A stretch of 64,000 nt of DNA from an uncultured Gemmiger sp. (GTDB taxonomy: Bacteria; Bacillota; Clostridia; Oscillospirales; Ruminococcaceae): positions 1 to 64,000 of the forward strand of contig CALXBE010000007.1 of the NCBI GenBank assembly GCA_944386495.1. The letters run 5' to 3'. Shown here in pieces: positions 63,583 through 64,000 of this stretch. The notes under the pieces were generated by a model. It saw only the letters and a list, made by a program, of their open reading frames with translations, searched no databases and was not told the DNA's origin. Positions within the stretch are counted from its first letter, which is position 1. The number at the start of each line of letters is the position of its first letter. The position numbers and the translations under genes were made by a program.

Positions 63583-64000
63583 ATGAACCATGAAAGCAGG
63601 CGCCTGACCCGGCCGGCCTGGTGGCAGCTGGGGGCTTTGGTCCATTTCATGGCCACCTTTTTCTGGGACAAGCTGATTTTCCGGACAGATACCTACGGCT
63701 TTGGTTTGGAGGTACTGGATGATACAGTCACCCTGGAAACAGAGCGGCTGATCCATCAGCTCTGCGCCCGGGGCCTTTCTTTGGTCCTGATTTTGGGCGT
63801 GTGGTACCTGGGCTATCGGCTGGTGCGGGGGGATTTCTCCAAAAAAGAGCTGCTGGCTTTCTGGGGCATCTTTCTTGGATTTTCCCTGCTCAACCTGTTC
63901 TTTTTCCCGGAGAGCTTTACCCTTATGGAGTGGGACAATGTGATCGCCTACTCCTATTCTATCCGGAATATTCCCTTCTACTGGCACAATGCGCTCACCA
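63583..64000 (+). CDS. Membrane protein, N-terminal part (runs off the window)
   Basis: An open frame of 139 codons from the ATG at 63583 (GGGGAGAG upstream) to the window end. It has a basic N-terminus, then hydrophobic segments near residues 15-26, 59-75, 87-105 and a Trp/Tyr-rich stretch ending FYWHNAL. No family is recognised from this part; the spacing of helices and polar loops would suit a polytopic enzyme or transporter. Divergent from dapF. Confidence 0.75.
   Translation, partial: MNHESRRLTRPAWWQLGALVHFMATFFWDKLIFRTDTYGFGLEVLDDTVTLETERLIHQLCARGLSLVLILGVWYLGYRLVRGDFSKKELLAFWGIFLGFSLLNLFFFPESFTLMEWDNVIAYSYSIRNIPFYWHNALT

Overview
The window is one contiguous piece of chromosome from a moderately GC-rich, Gram-positive-type anaerobe. 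It most resembles gut Clostridia of the Oscillospiraceae (Flavonifractor / Lawsonibacter / Pseudoflavonifractor-like). This rests on the complete acpP-acc-fab operon with the FMN enzyme FabK, a MarR-type regulator behind that operon, LL-diaminopimelate aminotransferase (DapL), an EF-G-like second translation factor, Gram-positive lipoprotein signals, and tRNA genes that encode CCA. The species is inference. No rRNA, CRISPR array, phage or insertion sequence was seen.

Layout. 1-3.7 kb: an AIM24-family protein (cut by the window edge), a GtrA-like membrane protein, a sodium/amino-acid symporter and a divergent LysR regulator. 3.8-17.5 kb: a long minus-strand catabolic locus. It starts with a Liv-type ABC importer (livK-H-M-G-F), followed by a small VOC protein, an IlvD/Edd dehydratase, a LacI regulator, a ketose-3-epimerase-like protein, a zinc dehydrogenase, an old-yellow-enzyme-type flavin oxidoreductase, an SDR and an FAD oxidoreductase. 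18-29 kb: a lipoprotein, a MarR regulator and the fatty acid operon acpP-accBCDA-fabHKDGFZ, driven by a strong promoter with a 13-2-13 operator. 29-33 kb: glycolytic operon pgk-tpiA-gpmI. 33-35.6 kb: zinc/cadmium-type efflux operon (ArsR, detached HMA domain, P-type ATPase). 35.7-39 kb: DUF3021/LytTR pair, gap, an unknown protein, tRNA-Asn and tRNA-Glu. 39-44 kb: EF-G-like GTPase, greA and lysS (with an extra tRNA-binding domain). 44-51 kb: two paralogous polytopic GT-C/PTPS-related membrane proteins around an oppositely oriented GT2 + polysaccharide deacetylase pair. 51-60 kb: pckA, a candidate small RNA, and an esterase plus tripartite tricarboxylate transporter (TctABC) operon with two overlapping LysR genes. 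60-64 kb: a methylglyoxal-synthase-like protein missing key residues, a PPOX flavoprotein, dapF-dapL and a truncated membrane protein.

Regulatory structure that ordinary annotation would miss is the most interesting content. (1) The promoter of tctC and a promoter 4.6 kb away, in front of a 90-nt transcript that ends in a 17-bp hairpin, share a 42-nt upstream block in the same register to the -35 box. This points to a small RNA or leader controlled together with the transporter, probably by the LysR pair. (2) The pgk operon and the MarR gene share a promoter-leader element with conserved blocks and compensatory stem changes. (3) The catabolic locus has a perfect LacI-type operator and a 14-bp hairpin after livK. 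Function calls for enzymes come from motif recognition by eye; no searches were run.
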